This document shows positions 54,279 to 64,000 of a stretch of DNA of 64,000 nucleotides, piece by piece. Origin of the DNA: Anaerosporomusa subterranea. GTDB lineage: Bacteria > Bacillota > Negativicutes > Sporomusales > Acetonemataceae. Under the pieces are notes generated by a model, which did no database searches, was not told the origin of the DNA, and was given only the letters and a program-made list of their open reading frames with translations. Numbering within the stretch: the first letter of the stretch is position 1; each line of letters begins with the position of its first letter. The stretch lies in the NCBI RefSeq assembly GCF_001611555.1, contig NZ_LSGP01000017.1, forward strand, positions 558,001-622,000. Reading direction: 5' to 3'. The translations under genes were made by a program, and so were the position numbers.

Positions 54279-54444
54279 AGAGAGTCTTTTGGGGGATAAT
54301 TGATAGAAAAAGAATCCGTCAGGAATTAATTAGCCTGGAATCCTCAGTATAGCGATCTTGACACTATCTTGCATACGACTCGTCAATGGCATCATTCTCA
54401 TTCTAACGGGTATAACAACAATCTATAGACATTATTATGGTTAG

Positions 54445-54477
54445 TCGCCTCAGATATCAATTCTGCGGCGATTTTTT
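54445..54477 (+). terminator. Terminator of the O-antigen operon
   Basis: TCGCC and CAGA pair with TCTG and GGCGA around TATCAAT, followed by TTTTTT. The rest of the 54279-54602 gap shows no gene. Confidence 0.75.
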
Positions 54478-54554
54478 GTCCGACCTAAAAGCATAAGCTT
54501 GCTTATCCTTTATGCTGTAAAATTTAGCTAGGCATCTTTGAAAAGGGGATATGA

Positions 54555-56063
<1,509 letters not shown>

Positions 56064-56077
56064 GGGAAGCACGTTTT

Positions 56078-56326
56078 ACCGCAGAGTACGCAGAGTACGC
56101 TGAGGGTAACAGAGGGCTACTGCTTCAGTTAATTATATAAAGTAATTTTCTGTAAGCCTCCATGATTCCTCTGCGACCTCTGCGGCTCGGCCTACAGTTA
56201 TAGATCCGAACGCCTAATATTCTAAACCTCGGCAAAGTACTCACCCTCCAACGGAGCTGGAAAATAAAAATCAGTAACCCTCATCGGACCCTCCGCAAAC
56301 TCTGCGTACTCTGCGGTTAACGTCCC
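56078..56326. repeat. Family A repeat before mupG
   Basis: The left arm TTTTACCGCAGAGTACGCAG with TACGCTGAGGG is followed by an AT-rich spacer, a first right arm, then a unit starting GCCTACAGTTATAGATCCGA (about 56190) that also occurs twice at 58081-58352. It ends CTCTGCGTACTCTGCGGTTA, about 30 bases before mupG. Confidence 0.88.
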
Positions 56327-56356
56327 GGAATATTTTTACTTCAGGGAGTGGAAAAA

Positions 56357-57433
56357 ATGATTAGTAAAGGCATTTCTCTCTACCCCGGTATGGGATATCC
56401 GCTTGTCGCTTCGATGGATTACCTCCGACTGGCGTGGCAGGCGGGGTTTAGCCGCCTGTTTACTTCACTGCATATTCCTGAGGCGGACAGCGGCAATTTG
56501 TTGGCAGAGTTTCGGCAGATTGCCGCCGCTGCAGTCGCCCTTGGCTTTTCTATAACCGCAGATATCTCGCCCCGTACTTTCAGATTGCTTGACGCAAGTT
56601 TAGATAACCTCGACCCAATTCGGGCGCTGGGGCTTGATGCTCTGCGTCTCGACTTTGGTTTCTCGCCAGCGGAAATTGCTTACTGGACATGTGCCAGCGG
56701 CTTTCGCATTGAACTCAATGCGAGCACTATAGACCTGCGCACTCTTGACGCCATTTTAGCCGCAGACGCTGACGTCAGCCGTCTGCAAGCTTGTCATAAT
56801 TATTATCCAAGGCCGGAGACCGGCCTCTCTTGGAAACTATTTTGCGAACGCTCATTGCTATTCCGGGAACGTGGCATTTCGGTAGCCGCGTTCATTCCAT
56901 CGTTGAAGAACCCGCGTGGACCACTATCAGAGGGGTTGCCGACTCTGGAGCGTCACCGTCACCTAAACCCGCTGACAGCAGCTAAACAGCTTGCTCATTC
57001 TGGCCTGGTAGACGCCATCTTCTTCGGCGACCCGCTGGCCGGAGCTGAAGAAATCCAAGCTGTTGGCGTGATCCAACCAGATTGCATCGAACTGCGGGTA
57101 ACCGTCACTCCCAACCTAAGCCCTACCGAACGGGAAATCCTCTTCGCCCACCATGCCAATCGTACTGATCCTGGTGAATGGGTTGTTCGCTCCGAACCAT
57201 CCCGCCATCTCCTCGCTGGCCGCGTGCCGCCTCGTATACCCCGCCGCCGCAACCGTGGCAGCGTGACAGTAGATAATGCGAACTACCTGCGCTACATGGG
57301 TGAACTGCAAATCGTGCGTCAGGACTTGGAGCCAGATGAGCGGGTAAATGTCGTAGCAGAGGTCGTGGCGGAAGAAGTGTTCCTGATCGACATGATCAAA
57401 CCAGGGATGAAGTTTCGGTTTGTTGAGGGATGA
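56357..57433 (+). CDS. mupG: 6-phospho-N-acetylmuramidase (MupG/DUF871)
   Basis: This 358-residue DUF871-family protein has an N-terminal TIM barrel (about 1-240) with GISLYPGMGYP, ADISPRTFRLLDAS, LRLDFGFSPAEIA, LQACHNYYPRPETGLS and FIPS. A C-terminal beta domain (about 250-358) contains NRGSVTVDNANYLRYMGELQI. MupG cleaves MurNAc-6P-GlcNAc disaccharide inside the cell in peptidoglycan salvage, and this gene stands among murP, murQ and nagA. The ATG at 56357 with GGGAG upstream is chosen over a GTG three codons earlier. Confidence 0.88.
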   Translation: MISKGISLYPGMGYPLVASMDYLRLAWQAGFSRLFTSLHIPEADSGNLLAEFRQIAAAAVALGFSITADISPRTFRLLDASLDNLDPIRALGLDALRLDFGFSPAEIAYWTCASGFRIELNASTIDLRTLDAILAADADVSRLQACHNYYPRPETGLSWKLFCERSLLFRERGISVAAFIPSLKNPRGPLSEGLPTLERHRHLNPLTAAKQLAHSGLVDAIFFGDPLAGAEEIQAVGVIQPDCIELRVTVTPNLSPTEREILFAHHANRTDPGEWVVRSEPSRHLLAGRVPPRIPRRRNRGSVTVDNANYLRYMGELQIVRQDLEPDERVNVVAEVVAEEVFLIDMIKPGMKFRFVEG

Positions 57434-57454
57434 CGAGGAACAACGGAATACGAC

Positions 57455-57502
57455 TAAATCGCAGAGTACGCAGAGATCGCAGAGGTTTCGCGGAGGGCAC
57501 CT
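57455..57502. repeat. Family A left-arm fragment
   Basis: AAATCGCAGAGTACGCAGAG followed by ATCGCAGAGGTTTCGCGGAGG is a left arm only. It lies between mupG and the GxxExxY gene. Confidence 0.8.
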
Positions 57503-57541
57503 TATTTCTATATTTATTTAGAAGTAAGGGGATGAGTTTCT

Positions 57542-57931
57542 ATGTTGGTTAGTCATTTAAATATTTGGACGGAAAGAGTAATTGGCGCTGGACTTGAGGT
57601 ACATAGCATAATAGGACCTGGATATGTCGAGAGTGTTTATGAAGAGGCGCTAGCGAGAGAACTTGAGATTCGGAAGATTCCGTTCGAACGCCAGAAAATC
57701 ATTTCTTTGCATTATAAAGGTGTCAAAGTGGGAGAAGGACGGCTTGATTTTCTAATCAATAAACAGCTAGTAGTAGAACTAAAAGCAGTGGATTGTTTCA
57801 CAGAAGTTCATAGAGCTCAAGTTATCTCTTATTTAAAAGCAGCTAATTTGAGACTAGGCCTACTGATGAACTTTAATGTACCGAGTCTGAATTTAGGTCT
57901 CAAAAGAGTTATTCTAACCAGAAGAAGATAA
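57542..57931 (+). CDS. GxxExxY protein
   Basis: This 129-residue protein of the GxxExxY family has the signature GPGYVESVYEEAL near residue 25. GVKVGEGRLDFLINKQLVVELKAVD provides the D and E-x-K residues of a PD-(D/E)XK nuclease-like core. The family is widespread and often flanked by repeats, and its function is not established. It lies inside the MurNAc operon, with family A repeats on both sides, and is unlike its neighbours in apparent role, so it may have arrived with or near a repeat. No ribosome site is clear beyond GGGGATG just upstream. Confidence 0.9.
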   Translation: MLVSHLNIWTERVIGAGLEVHSIIGPGYVESVYEEALARELEIRKIPFERQKIISLHYKGVKVGEGRLDFLINKQLVVELKAVDCFTEVHRAQVISYLKAANLRLGLLMNFNVPSLNLGLKRVILTRRR

Positions 57932-57952
57932 AAGACTTTAAGCATAGGTACG

Positions 57953-58372
57953 TCTAACCGCAGAGTAAGCAGAGAGCGCAGAGGGTTCGCGGAGGGTTGC
58001 GAAAGGTTAATTATGCTAATTTTTATGAAAAAGTAGTCCCCATCGGGCCCTCCGCAAACTCTACGCACTCTGCGATTAACGTCGCCTACAGCTATAGATC
58101 CGAACGCCTAATTTCCTAACCCTCGGTAATGTACTCATCCTTCCAGCGGAGCTGGCAAATAAAGAACCGTAACCCTCTGCGAGCCCTCAGCGTACTCTGC
58201 GTACTCTGCGGTTAACGTCGCCTACAGCTATAGATCCGAACGCCTAATTTCCTAACCCTCGGCAATGTACTCATCCTTCCAGCGGAGCTGGCAAAAAAAG
58301 AGCAGTAGCCCTCATCGAACCCTCTGCAGACTCTGCGCACTCTGCGGTTAACGTGCCTACAGTTATAGATCC
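57953..58372. repeat. Family A compound repeat with a tandem 136-bp duplication
   Basis: A left arm (TAACCGCAGAGTAAGCAGAG) is followed by a right arm, then two tandem units of 136 bp each (58081-58216 and 58217-58352). Each starts with GTCGCCTACAGCTATAGATC and ends with ACTCTGCGGTTAAC. A third partial unit (58353-58372) runs into the murQ ribosome site. Confidence 0.92.
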
Positions 58373-58385
58373 AGGAGGCAATTGC

Positions 58386-59276
58386 ATGAATCTTGAAAAG
58401 CTGCTTACCGAATCCCGCAACCCTGATACTCTCGACATCGACCGTCTCTCTACTCTCGACGTTGTAACAAAAATAAATAGTCAAGATCAACTTGTTCCCT
58501 TAGCGGTTTCGAAAGTACTCCCCCAAATCGCTCAGGCAGTCGACTGGATCGTCGCAGCAATGGACAATGGTGGACGACTGTTCTACCTCGGCGCGGGTAC
58601 TAGTGGCCGGCTCGGCATACTTGATGCTTCCGAATGTCCACCCACGTTCGGCACTCCGGCCGAATTAGTCCAAGGCCTGATAGCAGGCGGTGAAACGGCA
58701 GTGTTTCGGGCAGTTGAGGGAGCCGAGGACTCGCTAACTCTCGCCGCTCAAGACCTAACCGATCGTAACCTCTCACCCAATGACATCGTCGTCGGCATTG
58801 CCGCTAGTGGCCGCACCCCCTATGTTATCGGCGGTCTCAGTTTTGCCAATAAAACCGGTTGCCACACGGTTGCCCTCGTCTGCTCGCCAAACTCCGAAAT
58901 GGCCGTTATTGCCGATCTAACCATTTGCGTCGAAGCTGGACCTGAGGTGATCATGGGCTCAACCCGTCTCAAAGCCGGAACAGCCCAAAAGCTCGTTCTC
59001 AATATGCTGACCACCGCGACTATGATCCGGCGTGGCAAGGTCTACTCAAATCTGATGGTTGATGTGCAGGCAACAAATAAAAAACTAATCGAACGCGCTA
59101 AACGCATTGTTAGCCTAGCCACCGGCGCAACCCGTGAACAAGTTGAAGCTGCTATCGAACAAGCAGGTGGCTCGGCGAAAGTCGCAATTGTAATGATACT
59201 GGCAGGGCTGTCAGCAGAAGAAGCCACGGTGAGACTAGAACATGCCAATGGCTTTGTGGCTAAGGCGATCAGATAA
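58386..59276 (+). CDS. murQ: N-acetylmuramic acid 6-phosphate etherase
   Basis: This 296-residue SIS-domain enzyme splits MurNAc-6P into GlcNAc-6P and D-lactate. [20 protein letters not shown] opens as in all Mur[23 protein letters not shown] binds the phosphosugar, with the catalytic Glu in the ASECPPTF loop. [15 protein letters not shown] and [12 protein letters not shown] are family marks. The ATG at 58386 has AGGAGG 7 bases upstream and gives the usual length; the open frame extends into the repeat before it. Its product is the substrate of NagA, encoded two genes on. Confidence 0.96.
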   Translation: MNLEKLLTESRNPDTLDIDRLSTLDVVTKINSQDQLVPLAVSKVLPQIAQAVDWIVAAMDNGGRLFYLGAGTSGRLGILDASECPPTFGTPAELVQGLIAGGETAVFRAVEGAEDSLTLAAQDLTDRNLSPNDIVVGIAASGRTPYVIGGLSFANKTGCHTVALVCSPNSEMAVIADLTICVEAGPEVIMGSTRLKAGTAQKLVLNMLTTATMIRRGKVYSNLMVDVQATNKKLIERAKRIVSLATGATREQVEAAIEQAGGSAKVAIVMILAGLSAEEATVRLEHANGFVAKAIR

Positions 59277-59290
59277 GAGCGGAGACGTAC

Positions 59291-59515
59291 TTAACCGCAG
59301 AGTACGTTGTGACGAGGTACGCCTAACCGCAGAGTACGCAGAGATCACAGAGGGTTCGCTGAGGGTTACGGCTATGGGAATTTTCTCTCCATTTCAAGAA
59401 ATGGAGTTTGAAAAGTCTAGGAAATTAGCTTACCTTTCCAGCGGAGTTAGCAAATAAAGAACCGTAGTCCTCTGCGAGCCCTCAGCGTACTCTGCGTACT
59501 CTGCGGTTAACGTTC
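59291..59515. repeat. Family A repeat after murQ
   Basis: Left-arm units CTTAACCGCAGAGTAC and TAACCGCAGAGTACGCAGAG are followed by an AT-rich spacer and CTCCATTTC/GAAATGGAG. The core TTCCAGCGGAGTTAGCAAAT follows. The right arm CCCTCAGCGTACTCTGCGTA ends about 50 bases before the EIIA gene. Confidence 0.88.
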
Positions 59516-59568
59516 CCCAACCCCTGTACTCTGCAGTTCGGACCAATTTACGTTAAGGAGATCAGCAC

Positions 59569-60087
59569 ATGTTAAACAAACTTTTTACAAAGATCAGCGG
59601 TGGCAGCACATCTGGCACTCCTGCCGAAGCCAATGCCGTCTATGCTCCCATGACTGGTAGTATCGTTATTCTCGACCAAGTCCCCGATCCTGTCTTTTCC
59701 GGCAAGATGTTAGGCGACGGACTTGCTATTCTGCCTTCCTCCGGCGACGTACTTGCGCCTTTTGACGGTGAGGTTGTCTCGTTGTTTCCCACCGGTCACG
59801 CTATTGGCCTCGTATCCGACGGCGGTATAGAGTGCCTCATCCATATCGGTATAGATACAGTCGAATTCAACGGGACTGGTTTCACGGCAAAAGTAGAGCA
59901 AGGTGACAAGGTTAAGAAGGGGCAACTGCTCATCAAGGCCGACCTGGCGGTCATTCGTGCTTCCGGCAAGGATATCATCACACCGGTAATCATCACTAAC
60001 CCGACTGTCTGGCAACCGGTGCAGCTCACAAGCGGCGAAGTGCAGGCGGGAAAAGATATCGTTTTCAGAGTTGCTAAAAAAGGCTAG
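59569..60087 (+). CDS. crr: PTS EIIA component, glucose type (Crr-like)
   Basis: This 172-residue EIIA(Glc) domain protein has the flexible N-terminal tail (about 1-20) followed by VYAPMTGSIVILDQVPDPVF. The paired active-site His are H77 in PTGHAIGL and H92 in LIHIGIDTV, the latter being the phosphorylated one. It takes phosphate from HPr and passes it to EIIB of the MurP-like permease at 54603, which has no EIIA domain. AAGGAG lies upstream. It may also serve other PTS permeases. Confidence 0.94.
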   Translation: MLNKLFTKISGGSTSGTPAEANAVYAPMTGSIVILDQVPDPVFSGKMLGDGLAILPSSGDVLAPFDGEVVSLFPTGHAIGLVSDGGIECLIHIGIDTVEFNGTGFTAKVEQGDKVKKGQLLIKADLAVIRASGKDIITPVIITNPTVWQPVQLTSGEVQAGKDIVFRVAKKG

Positions 60088-60125
60088 GAACGACAGAGCG
60101 GCATAAAGATAGTACATTATTGGCC

Positions 60126-60300
60126 CGTAAGGCTCGCAAAGAACGCAAAGCAAGGATTCGTATATAAATGCATAACGCCGTTAGCGCTAACCATGCCTTA
60201 GTCATAGCGACGCTAGCGATCATTGTGGGTGCAGCGCTATATAATTCGTAACCCTCAGCGCACCCTCTGCGGTCTCTGCGTACTCTGCGGTTAGCACTCT
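60126..60300. repeat. Family A right arm with degenerate left unit
   Basis: GGCTCGCAAAGAACGCAAAG is a CGCAAAG variant of the left arm. A central ATAGCGACGCTAGCGATC stretch follows. CCCTCAGCGCACCCTCTGCG and CTCTGCGTACTCTGCGGTTA form the right arm, about 65 bases before nagA. Confidence 0.8.
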
Positions 60301-60363
60301 TTACATGCGCTAATCGTTCTCGCCTCAATTATCCGCATCCAAGAAATTAGCAGAGGTGAAAAC

Positions 60364-61533
60364 ATGAACAACGGACGGATTACTCACGCGAAGGTGGTAC
60401 TGTCTGACCAAGTGCTAGATGATGAAACTGTTATTATTCGTGGCGGCAGAATTGTTGCTGTTGGCTCGGCGCCAGCAACTGACGGCTGTGACGCCTGGAC
60501 TGTTGACGCCGCCGGTGACTGGATCGTCCCTGGCCTCATCGATCTACACGTACATGGTGCAGGCGGTTGCGACACCATGGATGGAACGCCCGAAAGCCTA
60601 ACTGCCATGTCTCGAACTTTGCTTTCCCAAGGCACCACAGCCTTCTTGACCACGACTATGTCAAGCTCTCCTGATACGCTGGCGACTGTGCTGACCAATA
60701 TCGCGGCAGTACAAAAAGCACAGACTGATGGAGCAGAAATACTTGGCGTACATATGGAGGGGCCATTTCTGTCACCAGCCTACAAAGGCGCGCAGACGGA
60801 AGAAGCCCTTTATCCTGCTGAAAGAGCCGATGAGGCGGCAGTTTTTGCTGCTCTGGCAGAGCGTTACCCGGGCCTGGTGCGAATTCTGACTCTCGCTATC
60901 GAGCGACCAGGCGCAGCTGAGTTAGTCCGATTGTGTCGTCAATTTGGCATTATTCCCTCAGTCGGTCACTCTGAGGCCACCTATGAGCAAATGCGCCAAG
61001 CTGTCGAATGGGGTGTTAGCCAGGTAACCCATGCCTTTAACGCCATGCCATCGATTCATCACCGCCGCCCCGGTTTGCTGACTGAAGCGTTGAAAAATCC
61101 GGCAATCAGATTAGAGCTCATCGCTGACGGAGTGCATATTCACCCCGCCATCCTCGAACTGGTTCTTGGTATTAAGCCAGAACCTAGCGTCCTCCTAGTG
61201 TCAGACGGTACACGGGCTGTTGGCATGCCAGACGGCGAATATGATCTAGGCGGCCAAATGACATATGTTAAAAACGGTATCGCTACCCTGTCTGACGGAA
61301 CCATCGCCGGCAGCGCCTTTCCCCTCCTCCAAGGTGTAAAAACCCTCGCCAAGATCGGCTACGACCTCCCCAGAGCCATTCGTCACGCCAGCCTCTACCC
61401 AGCCCAACTTTTAGGCATCGAAGATCACCTAGGCAGCATCGCCCCAGGAAAAGAAGCAACACTGGTCCGGCTAGATTTTGCGCTGAATATAAAACAAGTC
61501 TGGCAAAGAGGGATGTTAGTGAGTTGGCGTTAA
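60364..61533 (+). CDS. nagA: N-acetylglucosamine-6-phosphate deacetylase
   Basis: This 389-residue amidohydrolase removes acetate from GlcNAc-6P, the product of MurQ. VPGLIDLHVHGAGGCDTMDG has the H-x-H metal pair and HMEGPFLSPAYKGAQ holds the metal Glu. SVGHSEATYEQM and VTHAFNAMPSIHHR supply further ligands and VSDGTRAVGMPDG the catalytic Asp. AGAGGTGA precedes the ATG. A family C repeat starts about 20 bases after its stop. No nagB is seen in the window, so the next step (GlcN-6P deaminase) must be encoded elsewhere. Confidence 0.96.
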   Translation: MNNGRITHAKVVLSDQVLDDETVIIRGGRIVAVGSAPATDGCDAWTVDAAGDWIVPGLIDLHVHGAGGCDTMDGTPESLTAMSRTLLSQGTTAFLTTTMSSSPDTLATVLTNIAAVQKAQTDGAEILGVHMEGPFLSPAYKGAQTEEALYPAERADEAAVFAALAERYPGLVRILTLAIERPGAAELVRLCRQFGIIPSVGHSEATYEQMRQAVEWGVSQVTHAFNAMPSIHHRRPGLLTEALKNPAIRLELIADGVHIHPAILELVLGIKPEPSVLLVSDGTRAVGMPDGEYDLGGQMTYVKNGIATLSDGTIAGSAFPLLQGVKTLAKIGYDLPRAIRHASLYPAQLLGIEDHLGSIAPGKEATLVRLDFALNIKQVWQRGMLVSWR

Positions 61534-61551
61534 ACGGCATAGGACGTCTTT

Positions 61552-61673
61552 TGAACCGCCAAAACGCAACAGGCGCTGTGCGCCTGCGCCAAAAAGAAGT
61601 AATATATGCGAGCTTCGTGCGCACCGTATCCCTTTGGCGGCGCACGAAGTGCGCATGGCGTTTTGGCGGTTCA
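61552..61673. repeat. Dispersed repeat family C, full copy 2
   Basis: TGAACCGCCAAAACGC and GCGTTTTGGCGGTTCA end this 122-bp palindromic element, as at 24051-24180. Inside lie AGGCGCTGTGCGCCTGCGCC, GCGAGCTTCGTGCGC and GGCGGCGCACGAAGTGCG. Paired changes in the inner stems keep them base-paired compared with copy 1. Confidence 0.9.
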
Positions 61674-61837
61674 AAAAAAACATCTTCCCTAAAGCCCTCT
61701 CGCAAATTATCTGCCTCTTTCGCCAGCAGGGAAATCCTTCCTTGTTGGCGAAATATTTTTTTAGTAAAAAATAAAGAATGAGTGCTTATCTTATTTCATA
61801 ACACTAAAGAATAAATGCTGCAAAGGAGCGATATAGC

Positions 61838-63220
61838 ATGAAAGTGATTATCTTGGCAGGCGGCGGCGGCACTCGACTCTTTCCATTGTCCCGCACCTGT
61901 TTTCCTAAACAATTCATGAAAATTGATAGCAAGGACTCGCTGTTAGCGCAAACCGTACAGCGTTTTTTGCCTGTGGTAAAACCCTCTGACGTTGTGATCG
62001 TGACCAATAAAGAATACATGCACCACGTAAAAGCGGACCTGGCAACGGCCAGAGCCTCGGAAGCACACATTCTGCTCGAGCCCGAAGCTCGCAATACAGC
62101 ACCAGCGATTGCGTTGGCGGCACGTTATTGCCAGGATGTTTTGGGCGCGACTGATGATGAAGTTATGTTCGTCTCACCTGCTGATCATGTGGTTCATCCG
62201 ATCGAAGACTTTATCCGCTCTGTCCGTCAAGGCATTGAAGCTGCTCGCTTGCAAAAAGTTGTCACCTTTGGTATCAAACCCACCGGCCCGGAGACCGGCT
62301 ATGGCTACATCCAGGCAGGCAAACCCTTCGACTTTGGCTACACTGTGAAATCCTTCCGCGAGAAGCCTGACCGTGTCACCGCTGAGTCCTATGTGGCGGC
62401 TGGCAATTACTTTTGGAATTCTGGCATGTTTGCCTTTACTTTGGGCTGCTTTTTTGAAGAACTGAAAACCCATCAATCCGCGATCTACGAGCAGGCTCAA
62501 GCTTCGTATACCGAAATGCTGACCGCGTTTGCCGAGATGCCCAGTATTTCAATCGACTACGCAGTTGCTGAGAAATCCTCCCGCGTTATCACCATCCCGC
62601 TTGCGTCCTACTGGAATGACATCGGCTCCTGGGATGCCATTTATGATGTATTGCCTAAAGACAGTTCAGGTAACGCCATTAGAGGCGATTGTATGCCGAT
62701 CGATTGCCGCAATAGTTTGATGATGGGCCAAAGCCGTCTGATCGCCGGTATCGGCCTGCAAGACGTGCTAGTGGTCGAGACTGACGACGTCATTATTGTT
62801 GCGCAAAAAGGTGAGTCACAAAAGGTTAAAGACCTAGTCGCTAAACTCAAGGCTCAAGGCCGCCGAGAGGCTGATGAGCACACCACCATGTACCGCCCCT
62901 GGGGCAGCTACACTGTCATGGGCGAGGGCCCAGGCTACAAGATGAAAAAAATCGTCGTCATCCCCGGCGCCAGCCTCAGCCTGCAAATGCACTACCACCG
63001 CAGCGAACACTGGATCGTCATCGCCGGTACCGCCAAGGTCACAATTGATGAAGACGAGCAAATGGTGCATGAAAACGAAAGCGTCTACATCCCGCAGTCG
63101 ACCAAACATCGCTTAGAAAACCCAGGCAAAATTCCGTTGGAGATTATCGAAGTGCAGAATGGCAAATACCTGGGTGAGGATGATATTGTACGGTTTGAGG
63201 ATATATATGGAAGAGCATAG
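61838..63220 (+). CDS. manC: Mannose-1-phosphate guanylyltransferase / mannose-6-phosphate isomerase
   Basis: This 460-residue bifunctional ManC/AlgA-type enzyme makes GDP-mannose and may interconvert Fru-6P and Man-6P. VIILAGGGGTRLFPLSRTCF is the GTP site, VSPADHVV and FREKP are in the first domain, and YWNDIGSWDAIYDVLP closes it. The C-terminal cupin (about 345-460) has MHYHRSEHWIVIAGTAKVTID, the type II isomerase metal site. GDP-mannose could feed the GDP-fucose route (24327) and glycan assembly. AAAGGAGC precedes the ATG. A phosphohexomutase that could supply Man-1P follows. Confidence 0.94.
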   Translation: MKVIILAGGGGTRLFPLSRTCFPKQFMKIDSKDSLLAQTVQRFLPVVKPSDVVIVTNKEYMHHVKADLATARASEAHILLEPEARNTAPAIALAARYCQDVLGATDDEVMFVSPADHVVHPIEDFIRSVRQGIEAARLQKVVTFGIKPTGPETGYGYIQAGKPFDFGYTVKSFREKPDRVTAESYVAAGNYFWNSGMFAFTLGCFFEELKTHQSAIYEQAQASYTEMLTAFAEMPSISIDYAVAEKSSRVITIPLASYWNDIGSWDAIYDVLPKDSSGNAIRGDCMPIDCRNSLMMGQSRLIAGIGLQDVLVVETDDVIIVAQKGESQKVKDLVAKLKAQGRREADEHTTMYRPWGSYTVMGEGPGYKMKKIVVIPGASLSLQMHYHRSEHWIVIAGTAKVTIDEDEQMVHENESVYIPQSTKHRLENPGKIPLEIIEVQNGKYLGEDDIVRFEDIYGRA

Positions 63221-63235
63221 AGAGGTGTAGATGAC

Positions 63236-63372
63236 GTTTAACCGCAGAGTACGCAGAGTAAACGGAGGGTACACAGAGGGCTACCGTACTGATTTATATT
63301 ATTATATAAAATAAAATTTTTCGTAACCTCTGTGAACCCTCTGCGACCTCTGCGTACTCTGCGGTTAACGTT
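63236..63372. repeat. Family A repeat between manC and the phosphohexomutase
   Basis: GTTTAACCGCAGAGTACGCA and GAGGGTACACAGAGGG form the left arm, and CCTCTGTGAACCCTCTGCGA and CTCTGCGTACTCTGCGGTTA the right arm. The spacer is a short AT-rich run. This is the simplest full palindromic copy in the window. Confidence 0.92.
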
Positions 63373-63412
63373 CCTCCGTCCTATTCAGTCGCTAATAGAA
63401 AGGAGCAATACA

Positions 63413-64000
63413 ATGCCTATTACTTTTGGAACTGATGGTTGGCGTGGCGTTATCAGCGAGGACTATACCTTTAGCAATGTCCGCTTAGTCGCTGAAGCCA
63501 TCGCTGACTATATTATAAAAAATGGTGAACAAGACAAGGGTATCGTCGTCGGTTATGACGCTCGCTTCCTTGGCAAGCAGTATGCTGAACAGGTGGCAGC
63601 CGTGATCGCCACGAAAGGTGTGCCAATCTGGCTATCTGATGATATCTTGCCCACGCCGGCTCTTACTTGGCAGGTCAAAGACCGCCAAGCTGCCGGCGGC
63701 GTCATGGTGACTGCCAGCCATAATCCGGCAGAATACAACGGCCTAAAGTTCAAAGCCCCTTATGGCGGCTCGGCTTCACCGGAGATCATGGCTGCGATTG
63801 CCGACTGCGTTCGGCCTCTTGAAGCCAGTGGGCGTTTGTTCGAGAAAGTCGTTCTGCCAGCTAACGTCGAGTTCTTCTCGTCAAAAGAAAGCTATTTGGC
63901 TCATGTCCGCGATATGCTTGATAAAGAGGTGCTTTCCTCGTTCGGCGCAACAGTTGTCTTTGATGTCATGCACGGCGGAGCCATGGGCTATACTGATTCC
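63413..64000 (+). CDS. Phosphoglucomutase/phosphomannomutase, partial at window end
   Basis: This gene opens in the window and stays open for 196 codons to the last base. ITFGTDGWRGVISEDYTF is the N-terminal phosphosugar site of the alpha-D-phosphohexomutase family. GIVVGYDARFLGKQYAEQVA and the phosphoserine loop VMVTASHNPAEYNGLKFK are clear. Such enzymes convert hexose-6-phosphate to hexose-1-phosphate; next to manC a Man-6P to Man-1P role is likely, though glucose specificity is possible. AAAGGAGC lies upstream of the ATG at 63413. The C-terminal domains are outside the window. Confidence 0.92.
   Translation, partial: MPITFGTDGWRGVISEDYTFSNVRLVAEAIADYIIKNGEQDKGIVVGYDARFLGKQYAEQVAAVIATKGVPIWLSDDILPTPALTWQVKDRQAAGGVMVTASHNPAEYNGLKFKAPYGGSASPEIMAAIADCVRPLEASGRLFEKVVLPANVEFFSSKESYLAHVRDMLDKEVLSSFGATVVFDVMHGGAMGYTDS

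Overview
The window reads as chromosome of a diderm (outer-membrane-bearing) Firmicute of the Negativicutes, most likely the Sporomusa/Pelosinus group. The support is two SLH-domain porins of the OmpM type, an LptD/OstA-like outer-membrane protein, and a large lipopolysaccharide O-antigen locus in a genome with Firmicute-style ribosome binding sites and frequent TTG/GTG starts. The genus call is inference; no rRNA or tRNA gene was seen.

Layout. (1) 0.2-6.3 kb: an AtoS/AtoC-like sensor kinase and sigma-54 activator, followed by a thiolase behind a textbook -24/-12 promoter and a two-subunit acetate/acetoacetate CoA-transferase, i.e. short-chain fatty acid metabolism. (2) 7-11 kb: porin, YqgF-like protein, second porin, then the 5' end of a group II intron lying just beyond the porin terminator. 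(3) 11.5-27.3 kb: envelope glycan genes. These are a frameshifted membrane protein, a KpsS/KpsC-like transferase, glycosyltransferases, a frameshifted UDP-glucose dehydrogenase, a UDP-glucuronate epimerase, a minus-strand block of two glycosyltransferases and an O-antigen ligase-like protein, a secreted protein, the LptD-like protein, GDP-fucose synthase, and a GtrA/dolichol-phosphate-mannose-synthase-like pair. (4) 27.4-54.5 kb: the O-antigen operon. Its first half closely follows the gene content and much of the order of the Pseudomonas aeruginosa B-band (wbp) locus: wzz, wbpA, wbpB, wbpD, wbpE, wzx, hisH/hisF/wbpG, wzy, a wbpH-like gene, wbpI, and wbpM at the far end. Inserted are a glucuronyl C5-epimerase-like gene, a dTDP-3-acetamido-3,6-dideoxyhexose pathway (rfbA, rfbB, fdtA/B/C type), a 4-amino sugar pathway with its phosphoglycosyltransferase, and an MBOAT/SGNH O-acylation pair. 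(5) 54.6-61.5 kb: a MurNAc/GlcNAc salvage locus (MurP-like PTS, MupG, MurQ, EIIA, NagA) with a GxxExxY gene inside. (6) 61.8-64 kb: mannose-1-phosphate guanylyltransferase and the start of a phosphohexomutase that runs off the window.

Read together, regions 3, 4 and 6 make nucleotide sugars (UDP-diacetamido uronic acid with an amidino branch, dTDP-3-acetamido sugar, UDP-4-amino sugar, GDP-mannose/fucose, UDP-GlcA/GalA). They assemble the O-unit on a lipid carrier, flip it (Wzx), polymerise it (Wzy, Wzz), modify it outside the membrane (C5-epimerase-like protein, MBOAT/SGNH, GtrA) and ligate it to LPS.

A striking second layer is a dense set of dispersed intergenic repeats. The main family is built from 9-bp-spaced GCAGAG units with an inverted partner. 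It fills every gap of about 100 bp or more in the MurNAc/mannose region and has even been inserted in frame inside the PTS gene. Four further repeat types were recognised. Tentative rho-independent terminators mark several unit ends.
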